DNA of 64,000 bases, taken from positions 1-64,000 of the forward strand of contig CAIUMH010000038.1 in assembly GCA_903900235.1 (NCBI GenBank). Direction: 5' to 3'. The translations under genes were made by a program, and so were the position numbers. The number at the start of each line of letters is the position of its first letter. The stretch's first letter is position 1. Of the stretch, positions 53,010 through 62,409 are shown in pieces. This DNA is from an uncultured Actinomycetes bacterium (GTDB taxonomy: Bacteria > Actinomycetota > Acidimicrobiia > Acidimicrobiales > RAAP-2). The notes beneath the pieces are model-generated. The model was not told the DNA's origin, ran no database searches, and worked only from the letters and a program-made list of their open reading frames with translations.

Positions 53010-55034
53010 TCATCGCCTCAGGCCTAGACCGAGTCGACCGATCGTCGGGAGGAGTCGGGACCGCAACCACAGACCACCGAACTTGGTGAAGTGGATGCCA
53101 TCGGAGTTCCGGATGGTGACGCCGTCGATGATCGAGGTGTAGCTCCCGTCTGGCCCGACGATCCGGTTCAGGTCGACCACCGTCACCTCGCCGGGGTGTC
53201 GATCCGCCACCGAGCGGACCAGCCGGTTGTAGGCATCGACTCGGGCCGGATTGTTCTCCGGCCACACCGATCCGTCGGGGGCCTCAGGAGGATCGACATA
53301 GGGCATCGTGAACAGCACGGTGGTGGCACCGTGGGACGAGACGATACCGATCGCCCGGTTGAGTTGCTCGGAGAGGTGGGCATCCCAGACCTGCTGGCCG
53401 ATATGCATCCAACGACCATCGTGGAGGCGATCAACGATCTCCCACCTTCCGAGAAGGAGGCCGACGACCTCAGGGTGCTCCGCCGCGATGGCATCAGACC
53501 AGACTGCCTGCCAGTCCCGACAACCAGGGGAGGCAGGGACGGTCGAACCGGAGACCACGATGGTGTCGGCCGGGTCGAGATCGCAGCCGAGGTCGGTGTG
53601 GGTGAATTGCGTGTCGATTCCCCATCGGCCCTGCGCCTCGGACCGGAGACCGAGGGCCATCGTCGTGGCCACCGAGTCGCCGAGGAGCATGAAGCGCACC
53701 GGATGCCCGGCGAAGGCCCCGTGGTCGACGAGGGCCTGCTGCTCGGACGAGGTGAGGCCGGTTCCGGCGGCTGGGTGCGCCCCGGTCGTTCCCCTCGTGG
53801 CCGTCACCAACAGTGCCACCGTGAGGGCCACTGCGATGACCGCCGCCACCGCCCCGCGCCAGCCGGGAAGGGCACCGCGTCGGATCGGCATCTCAAGCAG
53901 GTGGTACGAGGCGATGGCCACGGCGAAGGAAGCGAGGAGCCGCAGGCCGAGCAACCAGAGCCCCGACAGACCGGTTCGACTGTGATCGAGCAGCACATAG
54001 AGCGGCCAGTGCCAGAGGTAGAGGCCGTACGAGATGGCGCCGATGAAGCGGATCGGACCCACCGAGAGCGCTCGGGCGAGGAGGCTGTCGGGCACGAGGG
54101 CCACCGAGGCGATGAGACCGACCGTGGCCACGCCGAGCAGTCCGAACCCGCCGAAGTAGGGCCACTGCGAGCTGGCGTCGACGGTGGCAGTCATCCACCC
54201 GATGATGATGATGCCGATGATCCCGACCGTCACCAGTCGGGTGCGCCCTCGGGCGGTGAGCTGACGATCCCGAACCAGTGCGCCGGAGAGATCTCGACTG
54301 CCGCCAAGACCCAGGGGTCGGGCCAGCATGATGGCGAGGGCTGCACCGAGCAGGAGGGCTTGGACCCGGGTGTCGGTTCCGAAGTACGAGCGATTGGCCG
54401 CCAGCCCCGGGGCGAACAGCACCGCCATGGCCACGGCGCTGGCCGCCGCCCCGACCAGGGTGACGACCAGGAGGGCGACGAGGGAGCGGGTGAGCGCAAG
54501 GATCCCGAGGACGAGGAGGGGCCAGAGCAGGTAGAACTGCTCTTCGATCGAGAGGCTCCACGCGTGCAGGAGCGGCTGCGGAGTGACGAGCTGGGCAAAA
54601 TAGCCCTGAGCGTTGAGGATCTGGTGCCAGTTGTTGACGTAGAGCAGGGTCGAGAGCCCATCGCTGCGCAGCTTGCCCAGCGTGTCGGTCGGTGCCCCGA
54701 TCCAGGCGACGATGACCACGGCCGACAGCATGGCCAGCAGGGCCGGCAGCAGGCGACGGACCCGGTGGGCCCAGAACCGCCGCAGTGCGATGCCTCGGTG
54801 CTGGCGGAACTCCGCCACCAAGAGGCCGGTGATCAAGAAGCCGGACAGGACGAAGAAGACGTCGACGCCGAAGAAGCCGCCCGATGCCCAGGACAGGCCG
54901 CCATGGAAGGCCAAGACCAAGAGGATCCCGAGAGCACGAATCCCGTCGAGGCCGGCGATCCGCACGACCGTTGCCTCAGGGTCAGGGCCCACCGGGATGC
55001 TGGAGCGTCTCTCCGCCTCGGATGCCTGCGTCAC
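53010..55034 (-). CDS. Membrane acyltransferase 3 with C-terminal SGNH domain (OatA-like)
   Basis: A 674-residue protein. Residues about 25-400 form the acyltransferase-3 membrane domain with the catalytic His in 'LVLAFHGGLSWASGGFFGVDVFFVLSGFLITGLL'. After a linker, an extracellular SGNH esterase-like domain has the Ser in 'FMLLGDSVATTMAL' and the Asp-x-x-His pair in 'SDGIHFTKFGG'. Such fusions O-acetylate peptidoglycan or polysaccharides outside the cell. It is 10 bp downstream of the GT-C-like gene, in the sulfotransferase operon. Confidence 0.85.
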   Translation of the reverse strand: MTQASEAERRSSIPVGPDPEATVVRIAGLDGIRALGILLVLAFHGGLSWASGGFFGVDVFFVLSGFLITGLLVAEFRQHRGIALRRFWAHRVRRLLPALLAMLSAVVIVAWIGAPTDTLGKLRSDGLSTLLYVNNWHQILNAQGYFAQLVTPQPLLHAWSLSIEEQFYLLWPLLVLGILALTRSLVALLVVTLVGAAASAVAMAVLFAPGLAANRSYFGTDTRVQALLLGAALAIMLARPLGLGGSRDLSGALVRDRQLTARGRTRLVTVGIIGIIIIGWMTATVDASSQWPYFGGFGLLGVATVGLIASVALVPDSLLARALSVGPIRFIGAISYGLYLWHWPLYVLLDHSRTGLSGLWLLGLRLLASFAVAIASYHLLEMPIRRGALPGWRGAVAAVIAVALTVALLVTATRGTTGAHPAAGTGLTSSEQQALVDHGAFAGHPVRFMLLGDSVATTMALGLRSEAQGRWGIDTQFTHTDLGCDLDPADTIVVSGSTVPASPGCRDWQAVWSDAIAAEHPEVVGLLLGRWEIVDRLHDGRWMHIGQQVWDAHLSEQLNRAIGIVSSHGATTVLFTMPYVDPPEAPDGSVWPENNPARVDAYNRLVRSVADRHPGEVTVVDLNRIVGPDGSYTSIIDGVTIRNSDGIHFTKFGGLWLRSRLLPTIGRLGLGLRR

Positions 55035-55043
55035 GGGCCGATG

Positions 55044-56489
55044 CTACGTGGCCGATCGGCCGGGGACCGCCTCGGTCGGCGTCCCGCCAGCGGCCGCGGT
55101 GGCACCGACGATCGTCCACACGGCCACGATGAGCCACCCGGTGATGGCCGGAAACTGCGTCACCCGGTGGACGCTGCCTTCGATCCACGGTCCGATCGCG
55201 GCCGAGCCAGTGATGAGCACGCCACCGACCACGACGAGCCCGGCCGTCAGCCCCGCCCACCCCCACAGGTCATGGCCGAGCTCGAGGCGGCGGCGCGTGG
55301 ATCGCAGGAGGAGGCCGCCCACGATCGATACCGCCAAGGCGACCGCCAGCACATGGAGCGAGGGTGAGAATCCGGTCGCCACGGCGTGGGCTCGGTGGAC
55401 CCAGGTGCTCGAGGCCGACAGCGGCGACGACACCTGTCGGGATCCGGTGATGGCGATGGCCGTCGGCCAGGCCGCCATCGCTCCAACGGCTGCGCCAGCG
55501 GTGGCCAAGAGGACTAGCAGTCTCGCGGAGCGCCGAGGGGCGCGAGGAAGGCGCCCGAGCTGTCGGGCCACGATGAGGCCGAGGATGCACAGAGCGGTGA
55601 ACATCCCCTCCTGCTTCGACATTCCTGCGGCCGTGAGGAGCACGACGGCGGCAGCCTGGTTCGAACGGGTCGAGGGAAGGATAAGGCCGAAGAGGACGGC
55701 CCCGGCGGCAGAGAGTGACCACATCGGATCGGCATAGCCATTGGTCAGGAACGGCTCGGTGATCCCGGCGCCGATGAGGACGACCGCGGGCGCCACGATG
55801 GCTGCCACCACCGCCGGCAGAAGGCCTCGCCAACCATCTCGCAGCGCGGTGGCTCGGTGACCGAGACTGAGGATCCCGATTGCTAGGCCAAGCAGGCAGA
55901 GCATGTCGATCAGGGCCACCACCACCACCTCGAGGCGGGCGGTGTGGAGGCCAGTCATCCCCCAGATGAAGGCGGCCTCGGAGCTCACCAGTGGGGGGTA
56001 GCCCGACTGCCCGATGAGGAACTCGGGCACCTTGAAGTCGAGGAGCATCTGTTGGTGGTCGTGGAGCATCCAACCGGCTCGCAGCGACCACAGGGCTCGG
56101 GTGTCGAAGCCGACGGTTGGGGTGGCCAGGCCGCGGAGGCTGAGGCCGGCGGCCACGATGCTGAGCAGCCCACCGAGGACCAGGGGCCCGAACCGGGCGG
56201 TTGCATCGCCTGGGGCCTTCGGGGTCCGGGGCCATGGGCGCAGTTCGGGCCGCCATGCCCACCACGCGATGGTCAGAACCGCCCCGAGCCCGGCCAGAAG
56301 CCAAGACCACACGAGCAGGGGACCGCCGCACGACAGGGCGGCTGCCGCGGCCAGCCCGGTGACGATGGCGCCGGCGACCGGCGACAGGACCAGGCTGAGC
56401 CACCGGACGCCGAGGAGGGCGATAACGGGCAGCACCCCAAGCACCCCAAGCAGGGCGAGGCCCAGTGCGGCGGCCGCCAGCGTGCTCAC
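55044..56489 (-). CDS. Polytopic membrane protein, possible GT-C glycosyltransferase
   Basis: A 481-residue protein with about 11-13 hydrophobic segments. An early extracytoplasmic loop carries 'TPTVGFDTRALWSLRAGWML', a position where lipid-linked-sugar GT-C enzymes carry a catalytic Asp, and later 'AGMSKQEGMFTALCIL'. Assignment to GT-C is tentative. The GTG at 56489 overlaps the stop of the preceding small gene (GTGA) and is preferred to the ORF-track ATG at 56555. Confidence 0.55.
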   Translation of the reverse strand: MSTLAAAALGLALLGVLGVLPVIALLGVRWLSLVLSPVAGAIVTGLAAAAALSCGGPLLVWSWLLAGLGAVLTIAWWAWRPELRPWPRTPKAPGDATARFGPLVLGGLLSIVAAGLSLRGLATPTVGFDTRALWSLRAGWMLHDHQQMLLDFKVPEFLIGQSGYPPLVSSEAAFIWGMTGLHTARLEVVVVALIDMLCLLGLAIGILSLGHRATALRDGWRGLLPAVVAAIVAPAVVLIGAGITEPFLTNGYADPMWSLSAAGAVLFGLILPSTRSNQAAAVVLLTAAGMSKQEGMFTALCILGLIVARQLGRLPRAPRRSARLLVLLATAGAAVGAMAAWPTAIAITGSRQVSSPLSASSTWVHRAHAVATGFSPSLHVLAVALAVSIVGGLLLRSTRRRLELGHDLWGWAGLTAGLVVVGGVLITGSAAIGPWIEGSVHRVTQFPAITGWLIVAVWTIVGATAAAGGTPTEAVPGRSAT

Positions 56490-56956
56490 AGGGGTGGCGC
56501 CGGTGGCGGGCCTGCTCCGGGAACGCTTGCCCCATGGCCAGTGCGCAGGATCCACGAACCGTCAGCCCCGCGAGCCCGCAGGGTCACGACATCACCCAGG
56601 CAGGTTCCAGGGCCGCCGATGTGCCGGAGGCCCAGCCAGCCATCAGGCTCAGTGCCAGGGGGACTCAGGGTGATCCACGAGGCCACCGCCTTGTTCAGCA
56701 CCACAGCCTCGCCGAGCGAGGCCCCGGATCGATAGGCGACGGGGGTGGCGGGCGTGATCAGGCTTCGGGCCTGGCGATCGACACAGGAGTAATACGCCGC
56801 ATCGAGCCGGGCGTCGGCCACCACACTGGCGGAACGCTGCGCCGAGATGGTGGCATTGGCTCGGGTGGCCTGGAGCCCCAGGCAGCCGAGACCGATCACT
56901 GCTACCACGACGCCGGCGATCGTGATGGCGAGCGAGGAGCGGAGTCTCGCGCTCAC
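56486..56956 (-). CDS. Small membrane-anchored protein, unknown function
   Basis: A 156-residue protein with one N-terminal transmembrane helix ([20 protein letters not shown]) and an outside domain with two cysteines ([18 protein letters not shown]). The GTG at 56956 overlaps the sulfotransferase stop by 4 bp (GTGA) and the gene's own stop overlaps the next GTG in the same way, so the ORF-track extension is rejected. Position between sulfotransferase and GT-C-like genes suggests a role in the same surface pathway. Confidence 0.55.
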   Translation of the reverse strand: MSARLRSSLAITIAGVVVAVIGLGCLGLQATRANATISAQRSASVVADARLDAAYYSCVDRQARSLITPATPVAYRSGASLGEAVVLNKAVASWITLSPPGTEPDGWLGLRHIGGPGTCLGDVVTLRARGADGSWILRTGHGASVPGAGPPPAPPL

Positions 56957-57723
56957 CGCGGGGCTCGGGCTCGGTTGATGGTTCCAGCCGACCAGCCGAG
57001 CAGCCGTTCGGTGGCACGGGTGTCCCGGCGCAGCTCGAGTCGCAGCATGGTCTCGCGCCACGAATGATCGGAGCCCCGGTGGCCATTGAGCTTGGGCAGG
57101 GGACCGGTCTCGTCGAGGGGGGTCAGGCCCAGGTGAGCCAGCGCCATCGCCACCGTGGGGGCGGGTCGGATGACAAGGTCATCGAACCGCAGGAAGAGGG
57201 CATCGGGGAAGTACTCGAGAACTCGAGCCACCTGTCGGTGGTAGCGGCCTCGCGTCCGATAGGCGAAGACCCGTGTGGGGGACCGCAGACTCATGGGATC
57301 TGGGTCCTCGGCCAGACGCTCATCTTCGACTCGGAGGGCGTGGGCGAAGTCGAGCTTCTCCCATCCTCGGGCCTTCTCGAGGGCGTGGTGGGACCTGGCC
57401 CGCTCGGCTGGATCGCGGAGCACGGTGATGACCCGCATCGCCGGGTTGTGACGTTTCAGGGCAGCGAGGCAACCTGGCATGTAGAGGTACGCAGGAGTGG
57501 CATCGAGGAGAACCGATCCCGGCCGGCGCTTGGCGAAGAGCTCATCGAGCCTCTCCGGATCGGGTCCGTGCTCCTGGACGTCGGCACGGTCGAAGAGGTG
57601 GGCTTCCTTGCCCTCGGCGAGGCAGATCTCAGGGTGCGCCGCCATGGCCGCAGCCAGAGAAGAGGTGCCGCCGCGCTGCACGCCGATGATGGCAGCGTCG
57701 ATCGTCACGGGGCCTTGGTCCAC
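56953..57723 (-). CDS. PAPS-dependent sulfotransferase
   Basis: A 256-residue sulfotransferase. The 5'-phosphosulfate loop is '[16 protein letters not shown]', the 3'-phosphate segment is '[20 protein letters not shown]', and a middle '[13 protein letters not shown]' is typical of the heparan-sulfate-type bacterial family. It transfers sulfate from PAPS to a glycan or lipid. It is the first gene of a four-gene overlapping operon (sulfotransferase, small anchor, GT-C-like, acyltransferase), pointing to sulfated, acylated surface glycan. Confidence 0.82.
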   Translation of the reverse strand: MDQGPVTIDAAIIGVQRGGTSSLAAAMAAHPEICLAEGKEAHLFDRADVQEHGPDPERLDELFAKRRPGSVLLDATPAYLYMPGCLAALKRHNPAMRVITVLRDPAERARSHHALEKARGWEKLDFAHALRVEDERLAEDPDPMSLRSPTRVFAYRTRGRYHRQVARVLEYFPDALFLRFDDLVIRPAPTVAMALAHLGLTPLDETGPLPKLNGHRGSDHSWRETMLRLELRRDTRATERLLGWSAGTINRARAPR

Positions 57724-57783
57724 GCTCGAGAGTCTGCCACGGCAGGACCACGATCGTCCGGCCTGCCGATAGGGTCGAGCGTG

Positions 57784-58785
57784 ATGACCGCGCTCTCACT
57801 GCACGAGCTCGCCACGGTGGTCGCCGGGGCCACGCCCGTGCAGGCAGTGGCCGAAGCCACTCGCATGGCCCAGGCGGCTGAGGTGGCGGGCCTGTCTCGA
57901 GTCTGGGTGGCCGAGCACCATGGAATGCCCGGCGTGGCGAGTGCCGCACCGGCCGTGCTCGCGGCTCATCTCGCGGCACGCACCACAACCATTCGTATCG
58001 GGTCAGGCGGGGTGATGCTGCCGAACCATGCGCCCCTGGTCGTCGCCGAGCAGTTCGGGACCCTCGAGGCACTGCACCCGGGACGGATCGACCTTGGCAT
58101 AGGACGAGCGCCCGGGACGGACCTCAAGACGGCTCGAGCGCTCGGTCGGGGCAATGCGAACCAGTTTCCCGACGACCTGGTCGAGCTCATCGGCTACTTC
58201 ACTGGGGCCAGCGAGCAGCTGGCCATGCCGGGTCGAGGTCCGCTTCCAGAGATCTGGCTGCTGGGTTCGTCGACCTATTCAGCTCACCTCGCCGGCATGC
58301 TGGGTCTGCCGTTCAGCTTCGCGTACCACTTCAGCCCCGAGCCCCTTGAGGCCGCGCTGGCCACCTATCGAGAGCAATTCCGACCCTCCGCCGTCCTTGA
58401 GGAGCCCCATGTGATGCTCGGCGTGGCGGTGGTGTGTGCACCTGATGACGACGAGGCAGCCTGGCTGGCAGGCCCCTCTCGGCTCAGCACGCTGTTCCTG
58501 CGACAGGGCCGGCCGGCACAGTTGCCAAGCCCCGAGGAGGCCGCCGCCTTCCCGTACACCCCGGCCGAGACCTCGCTGATCGACCATGCCTGTGCCTCCC
58601 ATGTGGTGGGGAGCCCTGAGCGAGTAGCCGAAGGCCTCGCCGCACTCGCCGACAGAACCGGGGCCGATGAGCTCATGCTCGGTGCCCGGCTCTTTGACGT
58701 CGCTGACCGGGAGCGCTCAGTGGCGCTGACCGCCGCCGCGAGTGGCATCAGGCCGCGACCCGTCAGTGTCGCCGCCTCAGGCTGA
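57784..58785 (+). CDS. Luciferase-like (LLM class) flavin-dependent oxidoreductase
   Basis: A 333-residue monooxygenase-like TIM barrel of the MsnO8/group 1 type: '[75 protein letters not shown]'. It uses FMNH2 or F420; substrate unknown. The ATG at 57784 (or the GTG just before it) is the true start; the ORF-track extension lies antisense to the sulfotransferase. It overlaps the convergent GS-like gene by 9 bp. Confidence 0.85.
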   Translation: MTALSLHELATVVAGATPVQAVAEATRMAQAAEVAGLSRVWVAEHHGMPGVASAAPAVLAAHLAARTTTIRIGSGGVMLPNHAPLVVAEQFGTLEALHPGRIDLGIGRAPGTDLKTARALGRGNANQFPDDLVELIGYFTGASEQLAMPGRGPLPEIWLLGSSTYSAHLAGMLGLPFSFAYHFSPEPLEAALATYREQFRPSAVLEEPHVMLGVAVVCAPDDDEAAWLAGPSRLSTLFLRQGRPAQLPSPEEAAAFPYTPAETSLIDHACASHVVGSPERVAEGLAALADRTGADELMLGARLFDVADRERSVALTAAASGIRPRPVSVAASG

Positions 58786-60087
58786 CCAGACGAAGCGGAG
58801 TCGCTCGACGATCGCCTCAGGACCAAGCTCGTCGAACAGAGCCACCTCGTGGCGACGCACTGCGACGAGTGGGCCGAGGAGACCCTCGCCGAGGATCTCG
58901 GCGGCCAGCGACGAGGCGGCGAAGGCATCGAGCGTGACGCCGTGGTTCGCTCCAAGCGGTCGCACGCCCCGCCGGGCGAGCTCATGGGCGGGCAGGGTTC
59001 CCGGGTCCACCGTGATCTCCTCGGGAAGGTCGAGTGGCGTAGCGATCGCCATCCGAACCGTCCCGAGCAGGAGGGCCCCGGCCACGTAGACATTGGCGGA
59101 AGGGTCGATGACCTTGACCTCGAGATGGGCGCCATGGTGGTTTCCGTGATTGGCCTCGCAGAGGCGCACGGCCGCTTCACGGTTCTCGAGGCCCCAGCAG
59201 GCGAAGGCTCCGGACCACGACTCGGGCGCAAGGCGGAGCGCCGAGGGTGCCGACGGGGCGAGGCCACCGAGGATCTCAGGGAGGTGGTGGACGAGGCCGG
59301 CCACGACGGCCTGACCGGGGGCAGTGAGCCCATGGGGACCCTGGCCGCCGGAGAGCAGGGCCACGCCATCGCGGGCAATTGAGAGGTGATGGTGCGCCCC
59401 GGTCCCGACGTCGTCGAGCGAGTGCTTGGGCGAGAAGGAGGCGACGCAGCCATGGCGACGGGCCACGGTGGAGATCACGATGCGGGCGAGCACGTTGCCG
59501 TCGGCGGTGGCCAAGGGGTCGGACGGGGCGAAAGAGACCTCGAAGCGGCCCGGGCCATACTCGGCATGGAGCTGCTCGGGGGTGAGTCCGACGTCGATCA
59601 GGCTCGCCATGAGGTCGTCGATGAGGGCCTCATGGGCATCGAGGCTGGACAGCCCGTAGGCCTGGCTGGCCATCGGCCTGCCGGTCGAGTCTTCGTAGAG
59701 CACAAACTCCACCTCGATGGCGGTCCGCAGGAGCAGCCCGGCCGACTCGGCCAGGGCAACCTGCCGGCGCAGCGCCGTGCGGGGGCACGTGGCGACCGCC
59801 TGGCCGTCCTGGTCGATGAGGTCGGTGGGCGCCCAGAGGATCCCGCCGCCGATGGGCACTGCCGCCTCGAGGTCGGCCCGCAGACGGAGGTCGCCCACCG
59901 GGCCGATGCCGGGGGAGGCGGCGACCTGGTCGTCGGCGGTGAAGGTGGAGAAGACAGGCGAGGCCCCGAGGCCAGCGTCGCCGAACACCTCTGCGTGCTC
60001 AATGGGGACCTGCTTGGCGCGCAGCACACCGGCCGAGTCGACGAAGGTGCCGCGCAGTGTCGTGAGCGGTTCGTGATGACCGGACAT
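58777..60087 (-). CDS. Glutamine synthetase-like gamma-glutamyl ligase
   Basis: A 436-residue GS-fold enzyme. Metal-binding regions '[12 protein letters not shown]' and '[11 protein letters not shown]' are recognisable. The substrate region deviates from true GlnA: it reads '[24 protein letters not shown]' and '[22 protein letters not shown]' where GlnA has a VPGYEAP loop and an NPYLA motif. This is the pattern of GS-like ligases acting on amines or other acceptors (PuuA/FluG relatives). The exact acceptor is unknown. It is 38 bp downstream of the GH3 gene. Confidence 0.75.
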   Translation of the reverse strand: MSGHHEPLTTLRGTFVDSAGVLRAKQVPIEHAEVFGDAGLGASPVFSTFTADDQVAASPGIGPVGDLRLRADLEAAVPIGGGILWAPTDLIDQDGQAVATCPRTALRRQVALAESAGLLLRTAIEVEFVLYEDSTGRPMASQAYGLSSLDAHEALIDDLMASLIDVGLTPEQLHAEYGPGRFEVSFAPSDPLATADGNVLARIVISTVARRHGCVASFSPKHSLDDVGTGAHHHLSIARDGVALLSGGQGPHGLTAPGQAVVAGLVHHLPEILGGLAPSAPSALRLAPESWSGAFACWGLENREAAVRLCEANHGNHHGAHLEVKVIDPSANVYVAGALLLGTVRMAIATPLDLPEEITVDPGTLPAHELARRGVRPLGANHGVTLDAFAASSLAAEILGEGLLGPLVAVRRHEVALFDELGPEAIVERLRFVWSA

Positions 60088-60125
60088 GGGTTCAGGCTAG
60101 GCCGGACCTCGTCCCCGGGCGAGGC

Positions 60126-62297
60126 TCAGGCCAGGTCGAGGGTGATCGGCTCCGGGGTCTCGCCGAGGTGCTGGCACACCCAGAACCGCCAGGTCCCGGG
60201 ACGACGCACCATGGCGTGGGCCACCACGTCGCGCTCGAGGAGGGCACGCTCGTCGAGGGTGAGTTCTATGGTCGCCAGCTCTCCGGCGGCAACATCGACG
60301 CGGCGGAACCCGACCAGGCGGCGGCGCTCGGTGCCGTCGCGCTGGCCGAGGACGAGGACCAGCGCCCGGTCGTCGCGATCTCCGGTGTTGCGCACCGCGG
60401 CGCTCGCCACCAGGTCGCCGCCGACGACGCGGACCTCGGCGTCTGCGATCTCGGTGCTCGAGTAGGACAAGCCCCAGCCGAAGGGCCGCGCCACCTCGCT
60501 GCCCTCGCGCTCGAGTTTCCACCACCCGTGCCACTCGTCGTAGACGATGTGCTCGGCGAAGGGGTCAAAGCTTGGCAGGTCGGCCTCGTGACGCGGCACG
60601 GAGAAGGGCAGTCGGCCCTCCGGGGAGGCATCGCCGAAGAGGACCTCGCCGAGCGCGGTTCCACCCTCGACCCCGGCGTAGAAGCGCTGGAGCACCACGG
60701 GGACACGGTCATCCCACTCGTCGGTGAGCACCGCTGAGCCGGCTTCGATGACCACGATGGTCTGGGCGCAGCGAGCGGCGACCATCTCGATCAGGGCCAC
60801 GTCGTTCTCGGTCAGGCGCAGCGAGGTGCGGTCGCCGCCCTTGGCGAATCCCGTCGGGTCCTTCGTCTTGAGATCCTTGGGGATGACCACCTCGGGGGTG
60901 GATTCGACGAATCGGGCATAGGCGGCCACGTCGGCGTCGTCATCGGCTCCAGGAAAGAGCGCCGAGAGGGCCGCCATGCCATCGGATCCCAGGTACTCGC
61001 CCTCGTCGGCTGCCGTGCAACCCACGACCAGCACCACCGCGTCGGCAGCGCTAGCGAGCGCTGCGGCCCGGTCGAGGTCGGACCCGTCATCGACCACCAC
61101 GGTGTCGTGGCGTGACGCGATGCCGGCAGCGGCGGTGACGACGTCAACGGCCCAGACCTCGCTCGATCCCTGGTCGCCAAGGTTGACGGCGTCGCCGAGG
61201 CGGCCGATGACTGCCACGGTCCCGGTCGTCGCCGGATCGAGGGGGAGCACGGGTTGGTCGCCAACGGCATCGTTCTTGAGCATCACCAAGGTACGTCTCG
61301 CGGCCTCGGCGGCAAGTGCGCGGTGGGGCGCGCAATTGAGCACGTCGCGGCCTTGGACCGATGCACTGAGGATCGGTGCGAAGCGCAGGAGCGTGGCCAT
61401 GGTCCGCACCACGCAGGCGTCGACCTGGTCCCACGTCAACGACCCATCGGCGAGCGCCTCGGGCACCGAGATCGAGCGTCGCATGCGGTAGGGCATCTCG
61501 ACATCGAGGCCGGCTGCCACCGACGCCGCACCGTCGCGCACGCCGAAAATCCAGTCGCTGATCGAGAAACCCTTGAACCCCCACTCGTCATGGAGGATCT
61601 CGCTGAGCAGTTGGTGGCTTTCCCCGGCCCACTGCCCATTGACCTGGTTGTAGGCGGTCATGACGCAGGCCACACCCTCGGCGACGATCCGCCGGAAGTG
61701 GGGCAGGAAGACCTCGTGGAGGGGAATCTCGGCGATCTCGACATCCACCTGGAATCGGGCGTTCTCGATGGAGTTGGCGGCGAAGTGCTTGACCGTCGCC
61801 ATGGCGTGGCGCTGGATGCCCCGGGTCAGGGCTGCGCCCATCTCACCGACGTGGTGAGGATCCTCACCGTAGGTCTCCTGGGCTCGGCCCCAGGCTGGAT
61901 GACGGAGCAGGTTGACACAGACCCCGCCATAGAGAGTGGCCCCCACGGCCCGCAGTTCAGTGCCGATGACGTTGCCGATCCGCTCCTCGAGGTCCACGTC
62001 GAAGGAGGCTCCACGAGCCATCGAGACGGGGAAGGCGGTGGCACGGTCCACCACCACGCCTCGTGGTCCGTCGGAGAAGGTGAATCCGGGGATGCCGAGT
62101 CGTGACACCCCGGCGGCTGGGAAGCAGCGAAGGTGGTAGCCCAGCCGACCGAGCTCAGAGAGGCCGGCCCAGAACGGCCCGTCGCCCTCGAGACACCCCA
62201 GCCGCTCCTCGGGGGTCATGGCGGCGACCAGCGCGCTGGCGGCCTCATGAGGGTCCACTCCCTCGTCGATCGCGTCCAGTGCCATGGCGAAGTCCAT
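60126..62297 (-). CDS. GH3 family beta-glucosidase-type hydrolase
   Basis: A 723-residue GH3 enzyme without an evident signal peptide. The N-terminal barrel has 'TVKHFAANSIENARF' and the nucleophile Asp in 'GFKGFSISDWIFGVRD'. The second domain has 'AAEAARRTLVMLKNDAV' and 'VAVIGRLGDAVNLGDQGSSEVW', and a fibronectin III-like C-terminal domain ends the protein (ERDVVAHAMVRRPGTWRFWV). It probably removes beta-linked glucose or xylose from oligosaccharides in the cytoplasm. Confidence 0.88.
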   Translation of the reverse strand: MDFAMALDAIDEGVDPHEAASALVAAMTPEERLGCLEGDGPFWAGLSELGRLGYHLRCFPAAGVSRLGIPGFTFSDGPRGVVVDRATAFPVSMARGASFDVDLEERIGNVIGTELRAVGATLYGGVCVNLLRHPAWGRAQETYGEDPHHVGEMGAALTRGIQRHAMATVKHFAANSIENARFQVDVEIAEIPLHEVFLPHFRRIVAEGVACVMTAYNQVNGQWAGESHQLLSEILHDEWGFKGFSISDWIFGVRDGAASVAAGLDVEMPYRMRRSISVPEALADGSLTWDQVDACVVRTMATLLRFAPILSASVQGRDVLNCAPHRALAAEAARRTLVMLKNDAVGDQPVLPLDPATTGTVAVIGRLGDAVNLGDQGSSEVWAVDVVTAAAGIASRHDTVVVDDGSDLDRAAALASAADAVVLVVGCTAADEGEYLGSDGMAALSALFPGADDDADVAAYARFVESTPEVVIPKDLKTKDPTGFAKGGDRTSLRLTENDVALIEMVAARCAQTIVVIEAGSAVLTDEWDDRVPVVLQRFYAGVEGGTALGEVLFGDASPEGRLPFSVPRHEADLPSFDPFAEHIVYDEWHGWWKLEREGSEVARPFGWGLSYSSTEIADAEVRVVGGDLVASAAVRNTGDRDDRALVLVLGQRDGTERRRLVGFRRVDVAAGELATIELTLDERALLERDVVAHAMVRRPGTWRFWVCQHLGETPEPITLDLA

Positions 62298-62409
62298 CGA
62301 CGGATCTTCGCGCCGGAGGGGCCCGGCTGGCGAGATTCGCTTCCTCCCGTGTCGGGCTCCCTGGATCAGATGGCCTCAGCGAGCACGAGGAAGTGGGAGC
62401 ATCGACACC

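Noticed and set aside
53091-55367. 758-codon plus-strand ORF opposite the acyltransferase gene
   Set aside because: Composition is repetitive His/Glu/Arg/Gly without domains; the minus strand has a full acyltransferase-SGNH protein.
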